DNA of 13,896 nucleotides from Phoenicibacter congonensis (GTDB lineage: Bacteria > Actinomycetota > Coriobacteriia > Coriobacteriales > Eggerthellaceae). Positions 13,716 through 13,896 of this stretch are shown here, one piece after another. Numbering within the stretch: position 1 is the stretch's first letter; each line of letters starts with the position of its first letter. The stretch is taken from contig JAUMVS010000027.1 of assembly GCA_030530045.1 (NCBI GenBank), positions 1 through 13,896 on the forward strand, in the 5' to 3' direction. The translations under genes were made by a program, and so were the position numbers. A model generated the notes under the pieces. The model made no database searches. It saw only the letters and a list, made by a program, of their open reading frames with translations, and had not been told where the DNA came from.

Positions 13716-13893
13716 ACCTCCGTCCCCATTTTTCACTGCTGAAAATTAACCTCCGTCCCCAATTAACAGAGTTTGCAAATTCACCTCCGTCCCCGTTTGA
13801 CAGGGGTGTGAGCAAAAGAAAAGCGCCCGGAAACCCCGAGCGCATTTATCTCCGTCCCCAATTAACAGAGCCCGCAAATTCACCTCCGTCCCC
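13716..13893 (-). repeat. Array of five GGGGACGGAGGT cores at the right edge
   Basis: Minus-strand cores lie at 13716-13727, 13749-13760, 13783-13794, 13848-13859 (GGAGAT) and 13882-13893. Steps are 33, 34, 65 and 34 bp. Two spacers are near-identical (both contain CTCTGTTAATT on the minus strand), suggesting recent tandem duplication. The array probably continues past the window. Confidence 0.9.
13815..13843 (-). terminator. Terminator-like hairpin for a gene beyond the right edge
   Basis: An 8-bp stem with one mismatch (13823-13830 with 13836-13843) is followed on the minus strand by TTTTCTTTT. It points leftward, so it should end a minus-strand gene lying right of the window. It occupies the 65-bp gap between two cores. 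Confidence 0.55.
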
Positions 13894-13896
13894 ATT

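Overview
The window looks like a moderate-GC bacterial chromosome with a mosaic, accessory character. The Tat-exported solute-binding lipoprotein, the NapH-type iron-sulfur membrane protein and the BASS transporter would fit an anaerobic host-associated actinobacterium of the Coriobacteriia/Eggerthellaceae type. That placement is inference from gene style; no rRNA or tRNA is present to anchor it.

Layout. (1) 1-5134 holds four leftward single-gene units: a BASS-family transporter (65-1048), an alpha/beta hydrolase (1402-2172), a D-2-hydroxyacid dehydrogenase (2539-3513) and an Ntn-type linear amide C-N hydrolase (3861-4955). (2) 5135-6342 is a degraded AT-rich stretch followed by a REP-associated tyrosine transposase (RAYT, 5566-6342). 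(3) 7038-12423 is a rightward six-gene cluster. It encodes an ABC importer of the nitrate/sulfonate/taurine class (ATPase, Tat lipoprotein, permease), an enolase-superfamily acid-sugar dehydratase and a split UxaA-type dehydratase (SAF small subunit plus large subunit). This is probably a system that imports and dehydrates a hydroxy acid. (4) 12827-13651 is a leftward NapH-like 4Fe-4S membrane protein.

The striking feature is not a gene. By hand I count 39 copies, some degenerate, of a 12-bp core (GGGGACGGAGGT or its complement). All lie between genes, in clusters with roughly 29-35 bp periodicity. They separate almost every transcription unit and are absent from inside the 5.4-kb operon. The core followed by GA contains GGAGGTGA, which is complementary to the 3' end of 16S rRNA, and eleven copies have an ATG just after it. 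A 155-bp structured element occurs twice (2297-2450 and 12450-12604). Each copy sits between two cores about 208 bp apart, and the two copies show a compensatory base-pair change. Three clusters carry an intrinsic-terminator-like hairpin in a fixed ~60-65 bp gap between cores. With the RAYT in the middle, the window reads as a candidate RAYT-driven repeat system.

The ABC importer and the dehydratases appear to act together. The flanking single genes share no obvious pathway and look like independent cassettes separated by repeat arrays.
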